Made by a program: the position numbers and the translations under genes | Source of the DNA: Bacteroidales bacterium | GTDB taxonomy: Bacteria > Bacteroidota > Bacteroidia > Bacteroidales > JAADJA01 | Length of the DNA stretch: 13,420 bases | Reading direction: 5' to 3' | NCBI GenBank assembly: GCA_029933495.1 | Contig: JAOZOC010000032.1 | Coordinates: 1-13,420, forward strand | Notes under the pieces: model-generated | The model's database searches: none | Seen by the model: only the letters and a program-made list of their open reading frames with translations | Told to the model about the DNA's origin: nothing | Shown: piece after piece, positions 7,358 through 13,420 of the stretch | Numbering within the stretch: the stretch's first letter is position 1 | Layout of the letters: every line of letters begins with the position of its first letter

Positions 7358-9217
7358 ATGTCTGAGAAGTACACAGAAGATAATGTGCGGTCACTTGAAT
7401 GGAGTGAGCATATCAGAATGCGCCCCGGAATGTATATCGGTAAACTTGGTGATGGTGCATCGCAGGATGATGGTATTTACGTACTTATAAAGGAGGTAAT
7501 TGATAATTCCATTGATGAGTTTGTAATGGGATATGGCAAAGTAATCGAAGTTGCAATTCAGGATAAAACGGCATCTATTCGTGATTATGGTCGTGGAATA
7601 CCTCTTGGAAAGGTTAATGCCTGTGTCTCAAAGATCAATACCGGTGCAAAATATGATTCCAAAGTTTTTAAAAAGGCTGTTGGTCTGAACGGCGTTGGCT
7701 CAAAAGCTGTTAATGCTCTTTCCTCTTATTTTCTTACAAAATCTGTGAGGGAAGGGAAAACAAAGATTGTAGAGTACTCCAGGGGTGATCTTCTCAAGGA
7801 TTATAAAATTCAGAATACGGATGATAAAGACGGGACGCTGGTTACTTTTACTCCCGATGCAGAAGTGTTTGGGAATTATCACTATATTCCGGAATATGTT
7901 GAAAAACTATTATGGAACTATGTCTTTTTAAACAATGGTCTTACCATAACATATAACGGCCAGAAGTTTCAAGCTAAAAACGGACTAAAAGACCTTCTGG
8001 AAAGAACTATAAACGGGAATGGTCCGATACTTTACCCGATAATACACATTAAAGAGGGTGATCTTGAGTTTGCTTTTTCGCACAGCTCAAAGCAGTATGG
8101 CGAGGAGTATTACTCTTTTGTTAATGGGCAGCATACCACTCAGGGCGGTACTCATCAGGCTGCATTTCGGGAGGCAATTGTTAAAACTATCAGAGATTTT
8201 TACGGAAAAGACTTTGATACAAGTGATATCAGGGCAAGCATAGCTGCCGCTATTTCGCTAAAAGTGCAGGAGCCTGTGTTTGAGTCTCAGACAAAAACGA
8301 AACTCGGATCACAACTTATGGAACCTGGTGGTCAGACTATCAGGAATTATGTGAATGATATTGTAAAGCGTAATCTTGATAATTTTTTGCATAAAAACCA
8401 GGAAACAGCTGAAGCATTGCATCATAAAATATTGCAGTCGCAGAAAGAGAGAAAAGAGATGGCTGGTATTAAGAAACTGGCACGTGAAAGCGTGAAGAAA
8501 GTCAGCTTGCATAATAAAAAACTTAGAGACTGTAGAGTGCATTACAATATAAACCACGAAAGAAGACTCGAAACTACAATATTTATAACTGAGGGTGATT
8601 CGGCGAGTGGTTCAATTACAAAATCAAGGGATGTAAATACTCAGGCTGTTTTTAGTCTGAAAGGTAAACCACTTAACTCCTACGGCCTAAGTAAAAAGAT
8701 TGTTTACCAGAATGAGGAGTTCAATCTTTTACAGTCAGCACTAAATATTGATGAGGGACTTGAAAATTTACGATATAACAATATTGTGATTGCAACTGAT
8801 GCGGATGTTGACGGGATGCATATCAGATTATTACTTCTGACTTTCTTCCTTCAGTTTTACCCTGATCTTGTGAAAGCAGGACATCTCTATATTTTGCAAA
8901 CGCCTTTATTCAGGGTCAGGAATAAGAGAAAAACTGAATATTGCTATTCGGAAGAAGAGAGAGTGAGTGCAATAAAAAAGCTTGGCCCTAAACCTGAGAT
9001 AACACGTTTTAAAGGACTTGGTGAAATTTCGCCGGATGAGTTCAAGCATTTTATCGGCTCTTCTATCCGTCTTGAACCTGTATTACTTCAGCGCGAATCT
9101 TCAATAAAGGATATTCTGTCATTTTTTATGGGCAAAAATACTCCTCAACGCCAGACCTTTATTATTGATAACCTGAGAGTTGAAGAGGATATTCCTGAGA
9201 TAAATAAAGTAGCATAG
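7358..9217 (+). CDS. parE: Type IIA DNA topoisomerase subunit B, probably topoisomerase IV ParE
   Basis: This is the ATPase subunit of a type II topoisomerase, which with ParC decatenates daughter chromosomes. The 619-residue protein has the GHKL ATPase domain with catalytic Glu46 and Mg-binding Asn50 (KEVIDNSIDE), DYGRGIP (76-82) and the ATP lid GLNGVGSKAVNALS (109-122). The transducer domain includes QTKTKLGS (311-318). The Toprim domain has TEGDSASGS (411-419), DADVDGMHIR (481-490) and TRFKGLGEI (549-557), so all catalytic acidic residues are present. The DYGRGIP motif replaces the Asn of the usual DNGRGIP with Tyr. The absence of the long E. coli-type GyrB insertion and the length favour ParE, but gyrase B cannot be wholly excluded from sequence alone. 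No A subunit follows; the next gene is nnr, convergent 80 bases away. It starts just after a good -7 box. Confidence 0.88.
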   Translation: MSEKYTEDNVRSLEWSEHIRMRPGMYIGKLGDGASQDDGIYVLIKEVIDNSIDEFVMGYGKVIEVAIQDKTASIRDYGRGIPLGKVNACVSKINTGAKYDSKVFKKAVGLNGVGSKAVNALSSYFLTKSVREGKTKIVEYSRGDLLKDYKIQNTDDKDGTLVTFTPDAEVFGNYHYIPEYVEKLLWNYVFLNNGLTITYNGQKFQAKNGLKDLLERTINGNGPILYPIIHIKEGDLEFAFSHSSKQYGEEYYSFVNGQHTTQGGTHQAAFREAIVKTIRDFYGKDFDTSDIRASIAAAISLKVQEPVFESQTKTKLGSQLMEPGGQTIRNYVNDIVKRNLDNFLHKNQETAEALHHKILQSQKERKEMAGIKKLARESVKKVSLHNKKLRDCRVHYNINHERRLETTIFITEGDSASGSITKSRDVNTQAVFSLKGKPLNSYGLSKKIVYQNEEFNLLQSALNIDEGLENLRYNNIVIATDADVDGMHIRLLLLTFFLQFYPDLVKAGHLYILQTPLFRVRNKRKTEYCYSEEERVSAIKKLGPKPEITRFKGLGEISPDEFKHFIGSSIRLEPVLLQRESSIKDILSFFMGKNTPQRQTFIIDNLRVEEDIPEINKVA

Positions 9218-9297
9218 AGAGAGGAAGGAAATAAAAGCAAAAAGTGCAGTACTAAAACATAACTATTTGCAAAAATTATCCTTTGCAATACTTTGAC

Positions 9298-10809
9298 TTA
9301 TTTATCCAAAAGTTTGTAAGCTCCACCGATATTTGTAATAATATCACCTGCAATCAACGCTTCATATCCCATGTTGTCAACTGCAATGTCAGCTGCAAGT
9401 CCGTGTATGTATACACCAAGGAGAGATGTCTCTAATGGTGAGTATCCCTGAGCCAGCAATCCGAGAAGTATTCCGGTTAGAACATCACCGCTGCCACCTG
9501 TGGCCATTCCTGGATTTCCAGTTGTGTTAAAGTAGCAGTTTCCTACTGGGGTTGTAATGGCTGTATGAGCTCCTTTTAGAATTACATAACAACTATGTTT
9601 GATTGAAAACTCCCGTTGCATTTTGTTTCTTTCAAAATCGTCAGACGATTTACCAATCAGCCTTTCAAATTCTTTCGGATGTGGTGTGAAGATACTGTTT
9701 TGAGGAATAAATGATATCCAGGTCTTATTTTCAGCCAGTATGTTTATGGCATCTGCATCAAAAATTATAGGAACACCGGTATTTTGTATAAGTAATTTCA
9801 GAGCTTTAGCAGTTTGTTTATCTGTTCCTATTCCTGGTCCTACAGCTAGTGCATTATATTTTGAAAGATGCGGAACTTCAGAAAAAATGTGTTCATCAAT
9901 ATCGATACTGACCATTGCTTCAGGTACTGAAGTCTGCAAGATTGTATAGCCTTTGGACGGGATGTGAGTGGTGATAAGCCCGGCACCTGCATGTAATGCT
10001 GCCTTTGATCCGAGGACAGCAGCACCCATCTTTCCATATCCCCCCGAGATCAACAGCCCATGACCATATGTGCCTTTGTGCGAGAATTTAGTCCTGATTT
10101 TACGAATGTCAGTTACCTCTGATGACTCAATCAAAAAGCTGTCAACTTTAACATCACTGATGAAATCAGGATGAAGTCCTATTGGGAGCACCTCCCAGTT
10201 TCCTGCATAAGTTTCATTTTCGGGGAAAAGGAATCCGTATTTTGGGAATTGAAATGTTAGTGTAACATTTGCCTCGATTATTGATCCGTCATTGGTTGTA
10301 TTGGTTGTGTCGCAGAAAAAACCCGAAGGTGCATCAATGGAAATTACTGACGCACTGCTTTTGTTAATATTATCAATGACCCTTGCAATGAATCCTTTTA
10401 CCGGCCTTTTTAATCCCGAACCAAAAATAGCATCAATTATTATGTCGTTTGTTTCTATTTCAGGTAATTCATCTTCTTTGTTAAGCTCAATAGCGGTTGC
10501 ATTCCTGACATTTTTGATTCTCTCGTAGTTTGTTTTACAACTTGGGGACATTTTATCTGAGTAGCGCACAATATAAGCCGTGACCTTGTATCCGGCATTT
10601 GCGAGCATCCGGCTGACTGCAAACCCGTCGCCACCGTTATTACCAAGTCCGCAAAAGGTTTTAACCGGTCTTGACAAGTCTGTGATATCACTTATCCGGT
10701 TAAATAGTTGTGTGGCTGCTCTTTCCATCAGGTCAATGTCCTCAATCGGCTCATTCTTAATAGTGTAAGCGTCAGCTTCTCTTACTTTTTCAATAGGTAG
10801 TATTTTCAT
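9298..10809 (-). CDS. nnr: Bifunctional NAD(P)H-hydrate epimerase / ADP-dependent dehydratase
   Basis: A metabolite-repair enzyme that restores NADH and NADPH damaged by hydration. The N-terminal half (about 1-215, YjeF_N/NnrE) interconverts the R and S epimers of NAD(P)HX; the C-terminal half (about 225-500, NnrD, ribokinase-like) dehydrates the S form using ADP. Evidence: GLGNNGGDGFAVSRML (54-69) and DAIFGSGL (126-133) with SIDAPSG (157-163) in the epimerase. In the dehydratase are HKGTYGHGLLISGGYGKMGA (244-263), FTPHPKEFERL (374-384) and GNPGMATGGSGDVLTG (431-446), with the putative catalytic Asp442. At 503 residues the fusion is full length. The start MKILPIEKVREADAYTI matches the family N-terminus well. 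It is transcribed toward parE, ending 80 bases from it, and may share a message with the RDD gene 195 bases upstream; I see no good -7 box directly before it. Confidence 0.95.
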   Translation of the reverse strand: MKILPIEKVREADAYTIKNEPIEDIDLMERAATQLFNRISDITDLSRPVKTFCGLGNNGGDGFAVSRMLANAGYKVTAYIVRYSDKMSPSCKTNYERIKNVRNATAIELNKEDELPEIETNDIIIDAIFGSGLKRPVKGFIARVIDNINKSSASVISIDAPSGFFCDTTNTTNDGSIIEANVTLTFQFPKYGFLFPENETYAGNWEVLPIGLHPDFISDVKVDSFLIESSEVTDIRKIRTKFSHKGTYGHGLLISGGYGKMGAAVLGSKAALHAGAGLITTHIPSKGYTILQTSVPEAMVSIDIDEHIFSEVPHLSKYNALAVGPGIGTDKQTAKALKLLIQNTGVPIIFDADAINILAENKTWISFIPQNSIFTPHPKEFERLIGKSSDDFERNKMQREFSIKHSCYVILKGAHTAITTPVGNCYFNTTGNPGMATGGSGDVLTGILLGLLAQGYSPLETSLLGVYIHGLAADIAVDNMGYEALIAGDIITNIGGAYKLLDK

Positions 10810-11004
10810 CTCTATTTAGATTTATTGGTTGCTTTATTATCAGGTCGTCCCTACGGGACTACTGTTTTGTATTGTCTTCATTTCCCGTAGGGAATATCTG
10901 CTTGTAACCCTGTACGGCAGTGCAGGGTTACAAAGATAAAAAATATGAAATCCCATAGGGATGCCCTGTTAAATAGTTATTAGTAACAGGGAGCATAATA
11001 ACAT
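10810..11004. repeat. 195-bp spacer filled with palindromes, REP-like cluster
   Basis: Five inverted repeats occupy 10847-10991. Three share the pattern nTCCC-3 bases-GGGAn: GTCCCTACGGGAC (10847-10859), TTCCCGTAGGGAA (10882-10894) and ATCCCATAGGGAT (10950-10962). Their starts are 35 and 68 bases apart, close to one and two steps of about 34. Between them is a strong hairpin: TTGTAACCCTG (10902-10912) pairs with CAGGGTTACAA (10923-10933), extended by three inner pairs with one G.U to a 14-pair stem with a GGCA loop. The last is CCCTGTTA (10964-10971) with TAACAGGG (10984-10991). None is followed by a T run on the minus strand, so they are not classic terminators. The short CCCTACGGG/CCCGTAGGG palindrome recalls REP-like repeats I remember from Bacteroidota genomes, which I cannot verify here. 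No coding frame is supported. Confidence 0.65.
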
Positions 11005-11532
11005 CTAACCTTTAAAAACCCTCTCCTCTTTAACGACAAGACAACCTGCCATCATATCGTGCAATGCCTGTTTTCTTGAAGTGAATCCGGCCATTATAAA
11101 ACCGATGTAAAAGATCATTGCAGAAATAATTTTGCCAAAAAAGCGTCCGCTTGCCCTTCCAAAACCAATCTTTTCACCTTCCATATCAGTCACCTTGATA
11201 TTCAGCATAATTTTCCCAGGAGTTGCCTGATATTTTGATGACTCAAAAAATGCATAGTAGAGCCATCCAATACCGAAACTAATTAAGTAAAGCATTGACA
11301 TAGAGCTGAACAATGCGATTAAATATGGTAATGACTCAGAATCAAAATTTCCATTTTCAGGGAAAGTGGCCATTGATATTCCTACAACTCCCAATAAAGG
11401 TATTACAAATATACCCTGTACGATTGAAATGATTATGCTGTCAATAATTACAGCAATGAACCTCCACCAGAATCCAGCATAAGTTCTTACTATTGAATAA
11501 TTACTTTGTTGATTAATTGTTGCGTTTTCCAT
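11005..11532 (-). CDS. RDD-family inner-membrane protein
   Basis: A 175-residue integral membrane protein of the RDD family, whose members are mostly uncharacterised; some have been linked to ion transport. Evidence: YAGFWWRFIAVIIDSIIIS (18-36) carries the family Arg (Arg24) and Asp (Asp31). Hydrophobic segments lie at about 25-53, 70-96 and 135-150. ATPGKIMLNIKV (103-114) and the closing motif TSRKQALHDMMAGCLVV (151-167) with Asp159 are typical of the family. I chose the ATG at 11532-11530 (MENATINQQ) because the frame upstream to an ATG at 11595 adds 21 residues not expected in the family and overlaps the probable promoter region, where a TACTTTTA sequence resembles a -7 box. It is divergent from rlmD and upstream of nnr on the same strand, with a palindrome-rich spacer between. 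Function is unknown. Confidence 0.85.
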   Translation of the reverse strand: MENATINQQSNYSIVRTYAGFWWRFIAVIIDSIIISIVQGIFVIPLLGVVGISMATFPENGNFDSESLPYLIALFSSMSMLYLISFGIGWLYYAFFESSKYQATPGKIMLNIKVTDMEGEKIGFGRASGRFFGKIISAMIFYIGFIMAGFTSRKQALHDMMAGCLVVKEERVFKG

Positions 11533-11653
11533 AAGAATTGATTTTTTAAAATTTACCTGTAAAAGTATAATAAATTTGAAATATATCAGATACAATAATT
11601 AAATAAATTATGATATGGTTTACAAATTATCGTTCAACCTCCCTGGAATTATA

Positions 11654-11661
11654 TAGTTTTG
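11654..11661 (+). promoter_or_regulatory. Likely -7 promoter box (TAGTTTTG) for rlmD
   Basis: TAGTTTTG fits the Bacteroidota TAnnTTTG consensus and lies 16 bases before the rlmD ATG. Transcription would begin near 11668, leaving a leader of only about 10 nt. The expected -33 zone near 11633-11635 reads TTC rather than TTG. There is no Shine-Dalgarno sequence in the leader, only an A-rich stretch, which is normal for this phylum. Confidence 0.5.
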
Positions 11662-11677
11662 CAAAAAAGTAAAAAAT

Positions 11678-13093
11678 ATGGGTCGTAAGAAAAGAAGTGA
11701 TTTGCCGGTATTTAAAAATGTTAAGATTATTGATACCGGCTCAGAGGGTAAGGCAGTTGGCAGGGTTGACGAAAAAGTGGTTTTTGTTCCCTGGGTAGTG
11801 CCTGGTGATGTAGTTGATGTAAAAGTTACAAAGAAAAGAAAGTCATATATGGAGGGCAGGGCAACTGCTATTCACAGCTATTCGGATGAGAGAACTGAAG
11901 CCAGGTGCGAGCACTTCGGGCTATGCGGCGGGTGCAAATGGCAGAATATGAAATACGAGAGCCAGTTGCGGTATAAGCAGAAGCAGGTTGAAGAGAATTT
12001 GAAAAGAATCGGGCATCTTGAAGTGAAACAGTTTTTTCCGATCCTTGCATCTGAAAGTCAGTATTTTTACAGGAATAAACTGGAATATACTTTTTCTAAC
12101 CAGCGTTGGCTTACCGATTATTCAAAAGATGTGGATTTTAAGGATATTAATATGAATGGAATAGGTTTTCATATTCCCGGAATGTTTGACAGAGTTCTGA
12201 ATATCGAAAATTGTTATCTTCAACCCGAGCCTTCCAATTCAATACGTCTTGCTGTAAAGAAATATGCAGATGAACACAATCTTGATTACTATAATGTTAA
12301 AATAAGAGAAGGCTTTCTCAGAAACCTGATAATTCGTACTACTACAACAGGAGAGGTGATGGTTATCCTTGTGGTAAATTATGAGGATGGTGCTACAGTT
12401 TTTGAATTATTGTTCTATCTAAGTCAGCAGTTCCCTGAGATAACCTCATTGATGTATATTATTAACCCTAAAAGTAATGATACAACCTACGATCTTGAGG
12501 CTAAATTATATAATGGAAAGCCATATATTACTGAAGAGATGGAAGGTCTGAAGTTTATGATCGGACCGAAATCATTTTATCAGACAAATCCTGTTCAGGC
12601 TTACGAACTTTATAAAGTTGCTCGTGAGTATGCTGATTTGAAGGGGGATGAGATTGTTTACGACCTATACACCGGAACCGGCACTATTGCAAATTTTATT
12701 GCTCATAGTGCTAAAAAGGTTGTCGGAATTGAGTCTGTGCCATCCGCAATTGAAGATGCAATCGAAAATTCAAAGCTGAATAAAATAGACAATACAGTTT
12801 TTTATGCCGGAGATATTCTGAAGCTTTTGGATGATGAGTTTGTTGAGAAAAATGGCAAGCCTGACGTTATCATTACTGATCCGCCACGAGCAGGAATGCA
12901 CGAGAAAGTTGTCAGGCAGATAATGAAGGTTGCACCGGAGAGAATTATTTATGTAAGTTGCAATTCTGCTACGCAAGCTCGCGATGCTGCTATTTTAAGT
13001 GAGAAATATTCAATTGAAAAAAGTCAGCCGGTGGATATGTTTCCGCAAACGCATCATGTTGAGAATGTTATGTTGCTGAAACGTAAAGGCTAA
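11678..13093 (+). CDS. rlmD: 23S rRNA uracil-C5 methyltransferase, RlmD-type
   Basis: An SAM-dependent enzyme that makes 5-methyluridine in 23S rRNA (U1939 by analogy with RlmD). The 471-residue protein has an N-terminal TRAM RNA-binding domain (about 12-68). A [4Fe-4S] cluster motif follows: Cys77, Cys83 and Cys86 (CEHFGLCGGC) plus Cys179. The methyltransferase domain has SFYQTN (299-304), SAM motif I DLYTGTGTI (329-337), TDPPRAG (400-406), the catalytic nucleophile Cys428 in VSCNSAT (426-432), and FPQTHHVENVMLL (455-467) with the general base Glu462. All the cluster cysteines and catalytic residues are present. Whether the target is U1939 (RlmD), or U747 and U1939 together (RlmCD), cannot be told from sequence alone. 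It is a single-gene unit, divergent from the RDD gene, with its own -7 box. Confidence 0.92.
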   Translation: MGRKKRSDLPVFKNVKIIDTGSEGKAVGRVDEKVVFVPWVVPGDVVDVKVTKKRKSYMEGRATAIHSYSDERTEARCEHFGLCGGCKWQNMKYESQLRYKQKQVEENLKRIGHLEVKQFFPILASESQYFYRNKLEYTFSNQRWLTDYSKDVDFKDINMNGIGFHIPGMFDRVLNIENCYLQPEPSNSIRLAVKKYADEHNLDYYNVKIREGFLRNLIIRTTTTGEVMVILVVNYEDGATVFELLFYLSQQFPEITSLMYIINPKSNDTTYDLEAKLYNGKPYITEEMEGLKFMIGPKSFYQTNPVQAYELYKVAREYADLKGDEIVYDLYTGTGTIANFIAHSAKKVVGIESVPSAIEDAIENSKLNKIDNTVFYAGDILKLLDDEFVEKNGKPDVIITDPPRAGMHEKVVRQIMKVAPERIIYVSCNSATQARDAAILSEKYSIEKSQPVDMFPQTHHVENVMLLKRKG

Positions 13094-13190
13094 ACCTGAA
13101 ATTTTGCTTTTACTTGAAATAATTGTGGGTGTTTTAATGTAATGGGCAGATATTATAACTCTAATTTTGCCTTGCAAAGTTCTCAAGGAA

Positions 13191-13223
13191 TAAAAGCGCA
13201 CCAGCATATATTAGCCGGTGCGC
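13191..13223 (-). terminator. Intrinsic terminator of the right-edge T9SS gene
   Basis: Read on the minus strand, GCGCACC (13223-13217) pairs with GGTGCGC (13202-13196). Three more inner pairs, one of them G.U, make a 10-pair stem with an 8-base loop, followed directly by TTTTA. This is a GC-rich stem plus U tract oriented for the T9SS gene whose stop is 83 bases upstream. On the plus strand the same hairpin is not followed by a T run, so it would stop rlmD transcripts less well. Confidence 0.7.
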
Positions 13224-13305
13224 CCGCTTAATTGATATTTGCAACATTTGCGTTTTTTTCAACGCTAATATTGCCAGGCTGAAGAGGTTGTTTTTAAAGC
13301 ACCCA

Positions 13306-13420
13306 TTATTGTTTAATTATTTTTTCTCTTCTAACAATGCCATCTTCAAAACCAACCTCTATTAAGTAAACTCCTTTTGGATACTTACTTATATCAATGG
13401 TTATTCGATTGGTTTTGTTT
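13306..13420 (-). CDS. C-terminal end of a second T9SS cargo protein (5' part beyond window)
   Basis: The minus strand is open from the right edge (first full codon 13419-13417) to a TAA at 13308-13306, giving the last 37 residues of a protein. The sequence includes ITIDISKYPKGVYLIEV, then FEDGIVRREKIIKQ at the very end. That is the classic end of a T9SS type A sorting domain: a strand, then a Y-x-x-G-x-Y-type turn, and a final basic KKIIK-like strand. The rest of the protein, including signal peptide and any catalytic domain, lies outside the window, so nothing can be said about its activity. A hairpin with a U tract follows the stop and supports this being a real gene end. It is a different gene from the one at the left edge, which lacks its own tail end and lies some 13 kb away. 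Confidence 0.8.
   Translation of the reverse strand, partial: NKTNRITIDISKYPKGVYLIEVGFEDGIVRREKIIKQ

Noticed and set aside
7358..9217. Gene could be gyrB
   Set aside because: Length near 620 and lack of the long E. coli-type GyrB insertion favour ParE, but this remains a preference rather than proof.
9267..9288. Hairpin TTGCAAA/TTTGCAA between convergent parE and nnr as a bidirectional terminator
   Set aside because: Only seven AT-rich pairs with an 8-base loop and no T run on either strand, so it is too weak to call.
10847..10991. Possible CRISPR array
   Set aside because: The repeated units are 13-bp palindromes with unequal gaps that contain other hairpins; there are no identical 24-40 bp direct repeats and no cas genes nearby.
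11533..11595. Longer RDD start at 11595
   Set aside because: It would add 21 residues outside the family pattern and cover the probable promoter; MENATINQQ at 11532 fits RDD proteins better.
13162..13169. TAATTTTG on the plus strand after rlmD, a perfect -7 match
   Set aside because: No gene follows on the plus strand, only the terminator hairpin and the end of a minus-strand gene. Matches to this AT-rich 6-base consensus are expected several times by chance in 13 kb. A small RNA cannot be excluded but has no further support.

Overview
This window looks like ordinary chromosomal DNA from a member of the Bacteroidota, probably Bacteroidales or a close relative. The signs are: type IX secretion (T9SS) sorting-tail proteins entering from both edges; a signal peptidase I with the long, insertion-rich build usual in this phylum; an ftsK gene followed by a LolA-family gene; a DUF4412-like secreted protein; AT-rich spacers without Shine-Dalgarno sequences; and TAnnTTTG-type -7 promoter boxes just upstream of several genes. 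Taxonomy is inferred from gene families only.

Layout, left to right. 1-867 (minus) is the N-terminal 289 codons of a secreted T9SS cargo protein. 868-1323 is a gene-poor stretch holding a cluster of inverted repeats. 1324-7261 (plus) is a co-directional run: lepB (signal peptidase I), a cytoplasmic cyclophilin-type prolyl isomerase, a methionine-rich DUF4412-like exported protein, ftsK (DNA translocase) and a LolA-like periplasmic lipoprotein carrier. 7358-9217 (plus) is a type IIA topoisomerase B subunit, best called parE, with its own likely promoter. Facing it on the minus strand are nnr (bifunctional NAD(P)HX epimerase/dehydratase, 9298-10809) and, upstream of nnr, an RDD-family membrane protein (11005-11532). 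These two are separated by a 195-bp spacer packed with palindromes. rlmD (23S rRNA uracil-C5 methyltransferase, 11678-13093, plus) is divergent from the RDD gene. The last 37 codons of a second T9SS cargo gene (minus, 13306-13419) close the window, with an intrinsic terminator reading out of it.

Taken together, the plus-strand run is a housekeeping block for envelope biogenesis and cell division or chromosome segregation: signal-peptide removal, protein folding, lipoprotein transport, FtsK-driven DNA pumping and decatenation by a topoisomerase. nnr and rlmD are independent metabolite-repair and rRNA-modification genes. I see no defence system, prophage, transposase, CRISPR array, tRNA or rRNA. 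The parts not explained by known genes are the two non-coding palindrome clusters (about 1018-1148 and 10847-10991). They look like two different REP-like repeat families, and they are the main items worth a second look. I do not see evidence of a new multi-gene system here.
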